From Tetramitus jugosus (taxonomy: Eukaryota; Heterolobosea; Eutetramitea; Acrasida; Vahlkampfiidae), in NCBI GenBank assembly GCA_937625935.1, contig OW569380.1:62001-126000 (forward strand): a stretch of 64,000 nt of DNA, written 5' to 3'. The position numbers and the translations under genes were made by a program. Below the pieces are notes generated by a model. That model worked only from the letters and a program-made list of their open reading frames with translations, was not told the DNA's origin and did not search any database. Of the stretch, positions 6,718-14,998 are shown one piece after another; positions within the stretch are counted from its first letter, which is position 1, and every line of letters starts with the position of its first letter.

Positions 6718-7194
6718 ATGGCCGACAAGAAGAAGAAGAAAACCAAGAAATCATCCAAGAAAGATACCAGTATCGAAAAAGTCCTTGAGTTAATGAACGA
6801 ATTCCAAGAATTCAGACAATTCAAGAAACTAGCACTTAAGAAACCGAAAAGTCTTCCAATGTATACCGCACCCCCTAAATATAAAGGTAAACTTCCAAAC
6901 TTCGGTGGAGCTAAAAGAACATCTGCCTCCGGTGGTCCTGTACCAAGTAGACACTATGCCCCTATGGTAACACCGAGAATTCCAACTGGATTTGCATCAA
7001 GTACACCGTCAAGATTTGGAACACCTGCTCGTTTTATTCCAGCGTATAGAACACCTTTCGCCGTTAACATTAATCCACTTGGTGGATCGATTAAAACTGA
7101 AGTAATGGAAAACATCGCTCCTCCTAGTCCAATGTATTGGCCCACGCAAGCTATAGAGACATTCCCTATGCCTCGTGTCCCAACTCCTAAATAA
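6718..7194 (+). CDS. Lys-rich, Pro-rich viral-element protein
   Basis: A 158-residue protein. It opens with a run of about fifteen mostly Lys residues, then a short helix, then a Pro/Thr/Gly-rich extended remainder containing several TPxR/xTPxR-type motifs. The overall charge is strongly positive, so nucleic-acid binding in the virion is plausible. It lies 13 nt after 6186-6704 and ends at the hairpin shared with the fibre gene. No homologue is recognised. Confidence 0.7.
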   Translation: MADKKKKKTKKSSKKDTSIEKVLELMNEFQEFRQFKKLALKKPKSLPMYTAPPKYKGKLPNFGGAKRTSASGGPVPSRHYAPMVTPRIPTGFASSTPSRFGTPARFIPAYRTPFAVNINPLGGSIKTEVMENIAPPSPMYWPTQAIETFPMPRVPTPK

Positions 7195-7200
7195 TTTTGA

Positions 7201-7228
7201 TATTATTAGACTGAATAGTCTAATAATA
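7201..7228. terminator. Shared hairpin between basic-protein and fibre genes
   Basis: A perfect 12-bp stem (7201-7212 with 7217-7228) with a 4-nt loop sits midway between the stop of the plus-strand gene (7194) and the stop of the minus-strand fibre gene (7233). It can act for both converging transcripts. Confidence 0.7.
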
Positions 7229-7232
7229 CACA

Positions 7233-9524
7233 TTATAGTTCAGCCATACCGTACAATAGATATTCGCCGTAATCGGTTGCTGAGCCCCATGTAACTGGAT
7301 TGCCATTAGCGCCATTACGAAGCTCAAATGTCATCTGTGAGGCCGAGACAAATGCCTCAACTCTGAAGTTCCTGAGTGCCGCGTTATACAGTCGGGCTGA
7401 ACTCGCGAAATACGGCTCACTTGCAAATGCAGTACTAAAAGGCACATTAAGACGCCATGGGAAGGTACCATCTATCGCAACAGTTCCAAAACCTCCCTTA
7501 CTTTTCGTGACTGAGATCGTTCCATTGGTGATATTGATGTTGATGGCTTTCTTGACCACACTAGTGATTGCATTGAGTTGAGTCTGAATATTGGACGTAG
7601 CTCCAGATAAGTAGCTCATCTCAGTTGGAGTGGCTCCATTCATATTTCCGGCAGATGTAACGTTACCAGATGGAAAGACGACACCACTATAGTTGAACTG
7701 AACAATTTCGACTAGCTGATTACTATCTGAGTTAGTTATGGCCAATGAGAGCCGAGTAGCACTCGATGATGATCCATAAATGTGTTTCTTAAGCGTCCAG
7801 ACAGCTGCATTTCCATATGATTTACCAGCAATACCAGAACGGGACCAAATCTGAACAGGAGGATGAACCCCAGGATCAGTATTAGTTGCGGTTACATTTG
7901 GGAAGGTCACGTTGAATAATGAGGTGTCCTTCTTGTCTCCTGTCACCCACTGAGACACCGATGTCATATCTGTGAAGTTACCCACAACAAGGGGCCATTG
8001 TGAAACATCAGTTGGTGTCGCAGCAGTCAACCGATTAGTGGTCAACAACCCAGTCATAGTTCCGCCGGTCAGGTTGAGTTTATTATTGAGTTGTGTTTGA
8101 ACACCACTTGTGACTCCATTGAGATAACTGAGTTCAACATCTGTTGTGGTCGATGATTTAAGTGCCTTGTTTGCATCAAAGTAAGTGGCTCTACTGGCTG
8201 TTGCATTCATAATCGCTACATTAGCGTTACTATCCACATTGATTGCTGATGTCATGCTCAAATCTGATATGCCGACCTTAACATCCAAAGAGCCGGACAC
8301 AGGGTCCATCACGATCTGCGCATTCTGTGTTCCTGGTAAGTTTGAGATCCCGATACCCATCTGATTATTGGGCGCAAACAACCTGAACTTTCCAACTGGC
8401 ACACCTACATTAAGAACCCCATTTACATTCTGAGTTGAACTTAACGCAAGATCAGTCCTCAACCTATTATTAAGTTGAGTTTGAACGTTTGATGTTGAAC
8501 CAGACAAGTTACTCAACTCAACATCTGTAACTATTGAAGGCATGAGTTGAGATGACGCATCCGAGTAAACTGCTCTATTTGCAGTTAGGTTATTTATCAC
8601 CACAGTCCCGGCGTTCGTGATTCTCATTCTCTCTGTTAGGGAAGCAACACTATTACCTGTCCTAAACGCCACATCTCCGGCATTTACACCCAATCTCATA
8701 TCTGCGCACTTTGTGGCCCCATTGTTTTGAAAGGCAATACATGGGTTACTGTTTCTGTTTGTGATATCGATATTACCGGCATCAATCGCATGGGTTACAT
8801 ATCCATTTACTGTCTGTTGCGATGATGTTGTAAGATCTGTTCGTATCCTATTATTCAATTGAGTTTGAACATCAGTAGTTACATTGTTCAAGAACTGTTG
8901 CTTATCATATTGAGCTTGACTCAAATGATACATTTGGTCTAAACTTCCCCCTTGTAATCCTAAAGTATGGTTATGATCGATCTGAATGCTAAGTCTGACC
9001 CAACTTGTTCCATTGTATAACCAAATATAGTCTGTGTCTTGAGCGAATACAATCATTCCATCAGTTGGTATAGTAAATTGTTCAATTCCACTTGCATCGT
9101 ATTCAACAATTTGATTTGGATGATCAGCCCAAACAATATCAGGTGAACCAGACATAATAAGATATCTTGAACCAGGTGTAGTTCCATAGTCAGGACTCAA
9201 AGCGTAGGATAGTACAGGTATCTGCCAATTACCGAGAGAATTCCATTTGTCATCTGTATATTGATTGGCAAGAATCAAAGTATTTGCATCTTGAGTATCA
9301 ATGTATGTCTTGATGTCAGGTGGAACTGTTCCTCCAGGGATGGTCACAAATTGTGTTCCATCATAATAGTAGAGACCCTTCGTGTCTTTATTGTACAAAA
9401 TGTCACCTTCAATTGGTGCTCTAATGCTAGACATTCCATTACCTGTATAGACAGGCAACTTCATCTCACTTGAAACTTTAACAACGTTTGCGTTGATGCT
9501 TACTGTATTCGATGCTGATGCCAT
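7233..9524 (-). CDS. Fibre-like protein with repeated QTQLN stalk modules
   Basis: This 763-residue protein is built like a trimeric phage or giant-virus fibre. After an N-terminal beta-rich head-attachment region, a VQTQLNN-type motif recurs four times (near residues 215, 345, 470 and 640), each introduced by an LSG(S/A)TS or LNGVTS turn. The third is followed by a TGGTMTG motif typical of tail-fibre stalks. The C-terminal 110 residues are beta-rich and could be the receptor-binding tip. An adhesin role on the virion surface is inferred. The start at 9524 has context AGTAAATG. The part encoding the C-terminal half (about 7240-8800) is visibly richer in G+C than the N-terminal part. Confidence 0.75.
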   Translation of the reverse strand: MASASNTVSINANVVKVSSEMKLPVYTGNGMSSIRAPIEGDILYNKDTKGLYYYDGTQFVTIPGGTVPPDIKTYIDTQDANTLILANQYTDDKWNSLGNWQIPVLSYALSPDYGTTPGSRYLIMSGSPDIVWADHPNQIVEYDASGIEQFTIPTDGMIVFAQDTDYIWLYNGTSWVRLSIQIDHNHTLGLQGGSLDQMYHLSQAQYDKQQFLNNVTTDVQTQLNNRIRTDLTTSSQQTVNGYVTHAIDAGNIDITNRNSNPCIAFQNNGATKCADMRLGVNAGDVAFRTGNSVASLTERMRITNAGTVVINNLTANRAVYSDASSQLMPSIVTDVELSNLSGSTSNVQTQLNNRLRTDLALSSTQNVNGVLNVGVPVGKFRLFAPNNQMGIGISNLPGTQNAQIVMDPVSGSLDVKVGISDLSMTSAINVDSNANVAIMNATASRATYFDANKALKSSTTTDVELSYLNGVTSGVQTQLNNKLNLTGGTMTGLLTTNRLTAATPTDVSQWPLVVGNFTDMTSVSQWVTGDKKDTSLFNVTFPNVTATNTDPGVHPPVQIWSRSGIAGKSYGNAAVWTLKKHIYGSSSSATRLSLAITNSDSNQLVEIVQFNYSGVVFPSGNVTSAGNMNGATPTEMSYLSGATSNIQTQLNAITSVVKKAININITNGTISVTKSKGGFGTVAIDGTFPWRLNVPFSTAFASEPYFASSARLYNAALRNFRVEAFVSASQMTFELRNGANGNPVTWGSATDYGEYLLYGMAEL

Positions 9525-9710
9525 TTACTAAAGGGGAGAAAATGTTTGACCCATAATAACCATGGAAGTTTATTGCTTGAAATAAAAAAGAGGCCAGTCC
9601 TTTTGGACTGGTATCTACAACAAAAACCGCTAAATTTCTTGACTATTTCTAGATAGCTGCGTTGTCACTAAATGACACCCGGTTCGAAAAGCAACAAACT
9701 TCCAACAATA
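9525..9710. other. Right border zone of the viral element
   Basis: 186 nt between the fibre gene start and the first host-style gene. It holds a 7-bp GC-containing hairpin (9594-9600 with 9605-9611) and a small TGTCA...TGACA inverted repeat near 9662-9677. The virus-host junction, if real, should be here. No target duplication or terminal repeat can be recognised without the left end. Confidence 0.4.
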
Positions 9711-10280
9711 CTATTCAAATACGTAACCCAATTTACGTACGAATTCATCTGTCAAACTCTTCATCAACTTTGCATCTGAATACAACTGTACATTTCCTCT
9801 CAATATCTCGACGCATTTCTTGAGTTTTTTCTCTTGAAGAAATCTATTGAACTTGTCAGCTGATGTCTTCTCTTGGCAAATTGTTCTCATGAATTGAGTG
9901 TATTCAATCAATTCACCAAGAATGAAACAAAACTTCTGTAAAAAAAATTCAGGATTATATCTCTTAGACATCCATTCATTAACAGCAGGTAACTGTTTGG
10001 AACTTTGATTTATCTTGTTAAACTCATGACAAAACTTGACTGACGAAGAAACAAACTCATGAGCATTCCACACATCAACTTCTCTCAAACCATTCATGAA
10101 CAAATTTGACAAACCATATTGTTGAGGAACATGGAACATTTTGTCAGGGAAGTCATTCTTGAGTGAATTGAAGTTGATTTCTAATTGGAGGATACCTGAT
10201 TTCATAGTGTTCATCATACTAGTATGATCTACAGTTCTTGCAGGAGTTGATGGTGTGTTACAAAGGGCAATTTCGGACAT
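9711..10280 (-). CDS. Hypothetical protein, 189 aa
   Basis: The frame is open upstream to 10340, but the first ATG is at 10278-10280, giving 189 residues. The product is helical with a conserved-looking Trp-containing middle (near ...PAVNEW-M-KRYNPEFF) and several Cys and Phe residues. No domain or signal peptide is recognised. Base composition and codon choice match the host genes to the right, so I place it outside the viral element, but it is the nearest gene to the border. Two small hairpins (10359-10430) lie upstream of it. Confidence 0.6.
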   Translation of the reverse strand: MSEIALCNTPSTPARTVDHTSMMNTMKSGILQLEINFNSLKNDFPDKMFHVPQQYGLSNLFMNGLREVDVWNAHEFVSSSVKFCHEFNKINQSSKQLPAVNEWMSKRYNPEFFLQKFCFILGELIEYTQFMRTICQEKTSADKFNRFLQEKKLKKCVEILRGNVQLYSDAKLMKSLTDEFVRKLGYVFE

Positions 10281-10358
10281 AATGAATATACAGTATTGGG
10301 GGTTATTATGGGTGTTTTCCAGAGTTTGGTTGCAAAACAACTTTCAAATTTATAGTGC

Positions 10359-10430
10359 ACACCTTGGTCAACCAAGGTGTCGGTTAAATCGATGTCACTA
10401 TGACATGCATGATGAGTGTGACATCGATTT
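10359..10430. repeat. Two adjacent inverted repeats
   Basis: The first is a 10-bp stem (10359-10368 with 10371-10380). The second is a 13-bp stem (10386-10398 with 10418-10430) around an ATCGATGTCAC-type arm. They lie between two minus-strand genes, at the 5' side of 9711-10280. They could be a transcript end of the upstream gene, an operator, or debris of a small mobile element. Confidence 0.55.
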
Positions 10431-10568
10431 TATTAATGTGGATAGTTTGTCCCGAACCGGCAGAGCAGAAATGGAGGTAACTCGATATGGAATTTGCAAT
10501 CGGGCATCGAGCAACCCGATCGTAAAATGTGATTCGAGCAGATTGGAGGTCTACGACCCTATCGGTCC

Positions 10569-11432
10569 TCACGAACCGTTCGTGACACCAGTAACAAAAT
10601 CAATGATCATAATCCTACTCCCTACAAAACCAAAGTTAGTAAAGTTAGAGGCCACATCAGTCAGGTTACAAAATCTTGAGATTAAATCCAACTTGGAGAA
10701 CTCCACCATCATGTTTTCTGCACTTGGACAGCAGTTTTCTTTGGATTCACTGAGAGTTCGAATTTCTTCCAGATAAGATGCTATGCCTAGATTCTCAAAT
10801 GAGTATTCCCTTGTTCGGTGATAGGTGACAAACTTCGATTCTTGGTTGTTTTTGTCGTATCCAGCATCAAGTGTGGCGATGTAGAAATCCTTTGCTGAGT
10901 CGAAGAAGAAATGGACTTGAGGACCAATTTTCATGAGTTCCAAGAACTTGTACACGAACACTTCAGATCCTTGAACTGGTTTGGCTGAAATGAGTGATGT
11001 TTTCTCAGAGTTTACTGGTCCTCCACGATATGTTTTCACATAGTAAGTTAACCTCTCAGAAAGGTGTGTGATAGTCACTATTGTACCTAATTGAACTCCA
11101 TCTGGTTTGTCGTTTAATTCAATTTTAGAGTTTTGATACATGCGAGAGAAGAAATCTATGACATTCTTCTCTAGGGCTACCTTGGGCGCATTATCAATCT
11201 CTACAATACAAGAACTTAGGAGTTTATCAATTTCATAAGTGATTTGACCAGTGGAGGACCAACGACCAAAAATGTTCATCATCAACCTCTTCACTCGACC
11301 CATCTTTTCTTGGTTCATAGCTGTTTTCATTACTTCTAATGTGCCCAACAGTTTTGTTCTTTGAACATCATCGAGCTGAACAGCACATTTCTCTATATTA
11401 TCCAAGCTAACACTGACTTTTTTCCAATCCAT
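10569..11432 (-). CDS. Hypothetical protein, possibly kinase-like
   Basis: A 287-residue protein. Residues from about 125 show a pattern reminiscent of an atypical protein-kinase N-lobe: a YVKTYRGG strand-turn, an EVFVYKFLE helix, then a GPQVHFFFD and FYIATLD pair of strands. Near the C-terminus there is an IMIIDF segment resembling the metal-binding Asp strand (DFG-like position). A classical catalytic HRD loop is not evident. It could be a pseudokinase or unrelated. The gene is divergent from the lipase gene 11653-14055, with an inverted repeat between them. Confidence 0.6.
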   Translation of the reverse strand: MDWKKVSVSLDNIEKCAVQLDDVQRTKLLGTLEVMKTAMNQEKMGRVKRLMMNIFGRWSSTGQITYEIDKLLSSCIVEIDNAPKVALEKNVIDFFSRMYQNSKIELNDKPDGVQLGTIVTITHLSERLTYYVKTYRGGPVNSEKTSLISAKPVQGSEVFVYKFLELMKIGPQVHFFFDSAKDFYIATLDAGYDKNNQESKFVTYHRTREYSFENLGIASYLEEIRTLSESKENCCPSAENMMVEFSKLDLISRFCNLTDVASNFTNFGFVGSRIMIIDFVTGVTNGS

Positions 11433-11531
11433 GAGTGCAAAACTTGAAGCACTACAGTGAGTGTGTCGTTCCTTGTGTCTTTTGTTCGGGTTTGTCGGTG
11501 TGTCGAACTAATATTGGACCAAATCATGCAT

Positions 11532-11597
11532 TTTTGCCTCGATCATCGTTACAAAGAAAATGACAATAAGGAATTTGGAACGATGATCGAGGCAAAA
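11532..11597. repeat. 19-bp inverted repeat between divergent genes
   Basis: 11532-11550 and 11579-11597 are perfect reverse complements with a 28-nt AT-rich spacer. They lie between the divergent starts at 11432 and 11653. The core of each arm is GCCTCGATCATCG-like. It may be a symmetrical operator for both genes or the remnant of a short inverted-repeat element. Confidence 0.7.
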
Positions 11598-11652
11598 GAA
11601 CCAGCTCAAAGACGTTGAGAGAAGCTCAAAAACGAACGAACGAATCAAAAAA

Positions 11653-14055
11653 ATGAAATCCACAAACACCAAGGTTCGCCTTGAGATTCCATCGATTGAA
11701 GCACTATATCGTGGTAACCTGACAGATTACTATAAGATTCTGTTGACCAGTTCCATCGCGTGTGACATTGTCTATGAGGAGGACCCTGTGAAAGCTCTGG
11801 AACAACTGTATCATCCATTTGCTCACAATATCAAGCAAATGATTGTCTCAGGTTGTTCAGATGACAAGAAACATCAGATCCCACTCGATGTAAAATACTT
11901 GATATGCAAGGATGATGACGCCAGGAGGATCTATGTGGCATTTAGAGGTACGCACTCCATGAGAGATGTGATTGATGATGCGAGCTTTATGATCGATGAT
12001 ACCAGAGGTCAATTTCATTCCGGTTTCTACAAGAGAGCTTACTCTATTCCTATTGAGTATTTCAAGCGTAGAGCTCAGGAAAAGTATCAGATTATCTTTA
12101 CGGGGCATAGCTTGGGCGGTGCAGTAGCTGCAATTGTAACTGCGAGGTTGTTGGCAGAGGAAAGTTTGTCTCCTGAGACTCTAGATCGATTCTTGTGTGT
12201 GACGTTTGCTTCTCCATTGATTGCAAACGACGAATTTGGTAGTTTTATCAACAAGAATCATCAGGACAAGTTTCATTTCTTTGTGTTGGAAGATGACCCC
12301 GTACCGGTACTGCTCTCCATTTTGAGTGACTTGATTCATGACGAGAATATGTTGAAAAGAAATGATTTCAAACTTGGATGGACAAAGTTGCTTGGATCAG
12401 TTGTGTCGGATTCTCTTTCATCCTTTTTCACTGGGGTGTTCTCTGCTTTGTCTCCCTTTATGAACAACCTACAACTGAGCATTCCCAAATACACCGGCTT
12501 CGGGCACTATATTCATATTCATGACACAGTATCAGGAAACAAAGAGTTGACTGCTATAATCGACAACAAAGGAAATGAAGTCAAGGTTCGCATATTCACA
12601 GAGAAGGCCCTCACAGAGATCTATGCCTATGGGCGAGAAAAGTTCACAGTATCAGCAGATGCACTAGCCGTGCTGCAGAAACATAGAATGATTAGGTACA
12701 TTGCAGAGTTACATAGCTTGTTTTCAATTTATTATACGGACTATAGGATACGTTTAGGGTTCTTTGAGCGACACAAGATTCTCGAGTTTCTTTGGAAGAA
12801 GAAAACAAATGAATGCAAGTACATAGCCTCTTCTGAATTGAGAATACCAGAAAACTTGGAGGAGATCAGCAGTCTAAGGATAGTCGTCAATGAGAAGGGT
12901 TGTCTCGTTTTTCTATCGTTCCTCTGCTCGAGTTCACCCTATATTTTGGCTGTCAAAATGAAGGTTGGATACCTCACATATGATGGAGCAGTAGATTCTA
13001 TTCAAGAATCCGGACATGTTCGATTTGTGTTCCATTGTCCCAATACTCTACTTCTAAAGAGCTTGTCTTACATATCCAAGAAGATTCATTTTGAAATCAT
13101 TGGGCACTTCAACAGTGTAAAAATTCAATTAACTCTGCCTAACAATCCTGAGGAGGGTCTATCCAGTCGAACTCTCAAGATTGCATCATTGCCAGTCGAG
13201 AGTTTGTACTTCTATGGCGTATGCTTTGTCACTCTCCTAAATGGAATATCAGAAGCCAGTAACAAGCCAGCGAATCTTGAGACATATCGAACAGAGTTGT
13301 TGCAGAGTTTCGATATTATTGACAAGGAAATCAGCAAAGTTATCACCGAGAAGTTGGAGGCCAAGGGAGAAGAATTGATGAATTCTTTGAAAGAGATGTC
13401 CCTCAAGGAGAACTGCAAGTACATTCCGCAAGCAATGGTCGAGTCTGTCAGCTTGCACCGTGTCGTTGTGGATTTGTTGCCCACGATACATCAGATCAAA
13501 GAGAGGCTGTCTGAGCGTTACATTCCCCAGGAAAAAGGCTTGAAGAATTTTTTTGTGATCACTGCAGCAGTGCTTGCTGGAGTAGTTGGGATTCTATACA
13601 TTCCTTTCGGTGCTCTAGGAGTACTGACAAGTTTATTCGCTGTGGGAGTAGCTGCAACAGGAGTATTCAAATCTGTCCAGAAGAGTTCACTTCGACGCCA
13701 ACAGAAACTCAATTACTTGTCGAATGTGACGAGATACATGGATTCCATGGACGTAACTCGTGATGGTTACTTGCCATATCTGTGGTATTATGAGCTAGCA
13801 TTGAGTGAGAAGTGTACTGATATTGGTTTGTGGGACAAGAGTGAATCTGAAGTTCTGTCCAATTGGGATAATTACTTCCTTCGTGGTCACCTTCGCAATA
13901 TTAGGCCAGAGGAGAGACTTAAGGCATTGAAGACACTGAGAGTCATATGTGAGAATTCCAAGATTCGATCCATCTTGCTCGAAGAAGTGAACATTCTGGG
14001 ATATGATTTGAACATTTTGATTGACATGATTACTTCAGTCATGTCATCACTTTAG
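11653..14055 (+). CDS. Class 3 lipase-domain membrane protein
   Basis: An 800-residue protein with an alpha/beta-hydrolase lipase (class 3) domain in the first 230 residues. Visible parts are the AFRGTHS oxyanion strand (about residue 97), the nucleophile elbow GHSLGG with Ser153, a TFASP strand after it and a LEDDPVP segment near residue 213 carrying the likely acid. The catalytic His is not obvious. The long C-terminal part is unknown, with a coiled region and a hydrophobic hairpin at about residues 633-672 that probably anchors the protein in a membrane. It should hydrolyse acylglycerols or phospholipids at a membrane surface. The first ATG follows a run of A residues. Confidence 0.85.
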   Translation: MKSTNTKVRLEIPSIEALYRGNLTDYYKILLTSSIACDIVYEEDPVKALEQLYHPFAHNIKQMIVSGCSDDKKHQIPLDVKYLICKDDDARRIYVAFRGTHSMRDVIDDASFMIDDTRGQFHSGFYKRAYSIPIEYFKRRAQEKYQIIFTGHSLGGAVAAIVTARLLAEESLSPETLDRFLCVTFASPLIANDEFGSFINKNHQDKFHFFVLEDDPVPVLLSILSDLIHDENMLKRNDFKLGWTKLLGSVVSDSLSSFFTGVFSALSPFMNNLQLSIPKYTGFGHYIHIHDTVSGNKELTAIIDNKGNEVKVRIFTEKALTEIYAYGREKFTVSADALAVLQKHRMIRYIAELHSLFSIYYTDYRIRLGFFERHKILEFLWKKKTNECKYIASSELRIPENLEEISSLRIVVNEKGCLVFLSFLCSSSPYILAVKMKVGYLTYDGAVDSIQESGHVRFVFHCPNTLLLKSLSYISKKIHFEIIGHFNSVKIQLTLPNNPEEGLSSRTLKIASLPVESLYFYGVCFVTLLNGISEASNKPANLETYRTELLQSFDIIDKEISKVITEKLEAKGEELMNSLKEMSLKENCKYIPQAMVESVSLHRVVVDLLPTIHQIKERLSERYIPQEKGLKNFFVITAAVLAGVVGILYIPFGALGVLTSLFAVGVAATGVFKSVQKSSLRRQQKLNYLSNVTRYMDSMDVTRDGYLPYLWYYELALSEKCTDIGLWDKSESEVLSNWDNYFLRGHLRNIRPEERLKALKTLRVICENSKIRSILLEEVNILGYDLNILIDMITSVMSSL

Positions 14056-14121
14056 GTCTTCACAACGACAGAACAATTAATGAACGAACAGACTTTATAT
14101 GGTAAGTTATGAGAGAGGAAT

Positions 14122-14649
14122 TCAAATCGCATCCTCTCTTTCTTCTTCTCGTTCCTCTTCTTTCTCCTCTTCTTCTTGCTGTTCCTCTTGTTGTTGTTGC
14201 TGGTGCACCACAGTACTGGATCCAATGGTCACTTGACTCATGGCCACTTGGATCGTCTGGAACAATGATCTTAATCTTTCATTTTCCGCTGCCAATTGTT
14301 GATTCTCTCTTTCCAGAGCTTCAATCACCAACTGATCATCGTGTCTCACAATTGCAGACTCCAGTGCAATAGTATTATAGTACATTCGAGTGGCTTGTTC
14401 CTTTGCTTCACCTCTTCCATCTCCACCGACAGAAAACCATTCAATGTTGTAACGCTCATACAAGTGACGATAGCTCACCAGGAATTCGTTCATTCGAGTT
14501 CGATCGTCAGCTGCGCTCGAAACACTTCGAGTTTCTTCAGTAAACTGAAAGATATCACCTGAGCGGTACTCTTTTAGAAATTGTTTTTCATCAGAGTTGG
14601 ATGATCCAGTATTTCCCTTCTTGTTATCGTTCGAGGAAGATGATGACAT
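14122..14649 (-). CDS. Short coiled-coil protein with Gln/Glu-rich tail
   Basis: A 175-residue protein. A Ser-rich, disordered N-terminus leads to a helical region. A clear leucine-zipper-like coiled coil follows at about residues 108-135, and the protein ends in Gln and Glu/Arg runs. There is no basic DNA-binding region directly before the zipper, so a bZIP call is not supported. The gene faces 11653-14055 tail to tail with only 66 nt between. Function unknown. Confidence 0.6.
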   Translation of the reverse strand: MSSSSSNDNKKGNTGSSNSDEKQFLKEYRSGDIFQFTEETRSVSSAADDRTRMNEFLVSYRHLYERYNIEWFSVGGDGRGEAKEQATRMYYNTIALESAIVRHDDQLVIEALERENQQLAAENERLRSLFQTIQVAMSQVTIGSSTVVHQQQQQEEQQEEEEKEEEREEEREDAI

Positions 14650-14998
14650 TTTTGTTTTTCAAGTGGTTTTTAGTTGTTTGAAGTTGAGAAGAAAAATGTC
14701 AAACGTTGATCAAAAATCTGACAAGGAATTCCGCGACAGAGGTCCTTGCAAGGAAAAAATAAGCTATCTCACGAGAGTTTTATCAGGATAGAGATTGACC
14801 AATAGAGTGCCACCATGTCTGTTGTTTGGTTTGCAGTTCTCTGATAAACAATTTTGTAAAACCAAAATGAAGCAACTCGCTGCTGGAATTTGCACACAAC
14901 TGGTGTTGGCGAACTTTAACAAGCCACGAACCAAGAACAACAAAAAGAAACCAGAAAAAAGTAACATACACATACAGCACAAGAAGAATCCACCAACC
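14650..14998. other. Non-coding spacer and leader
   Basis: 349 nt between the divergent starts at 14649 and 14999. The frame of the right gene stays open up to 14795, but no ATG with good context appears before 14999; an in-frame ATG at about 14867 is a weaker alternative. No repeat or RNA gene is seen. Confidence 0.5.

Larger units (their letters stand above)
1..9640. mobile_element. Endogenous/integrated small dsDNA virus-like element (partial)
   Basis: The stretch is AT-rich, intron-free and tightly packed, unlike the DNA to its right. It holds an A32-type packaging ATPase (2383-3084), a probable penton/minor capsid protein (4653-5351), a hydrophobic virion-type protein (3555-3992), Lys-rich small proteins and a fibre-like protein (7233-9524). 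Hairpins end almost every transcription unit. The left end lies outside the window and the right limit is approximate: the last viral-style gene starts at 9524 and the first host-style gene ends at 9711. No terminal inverted repeat or target duplication can be defined. Absence of a major capsid protein here may only mean that it lies further left. A free viral contig joined by assembly is the main alternative to a genuine insertion. Confidence 0.72.

Noticed and set aside
14109-14562. Plus-strand frames of 87-88 codons opposite 14122-14649
   Set aside because: They mirror the Ser/Gln/Glu-rich minus-strand gene and show no independent features.
14122-14649. bZIP transcription factor
   Set aside because: A leucine-rich coiled coil is present but no basic region with the N-x7-R pattern precedes it.
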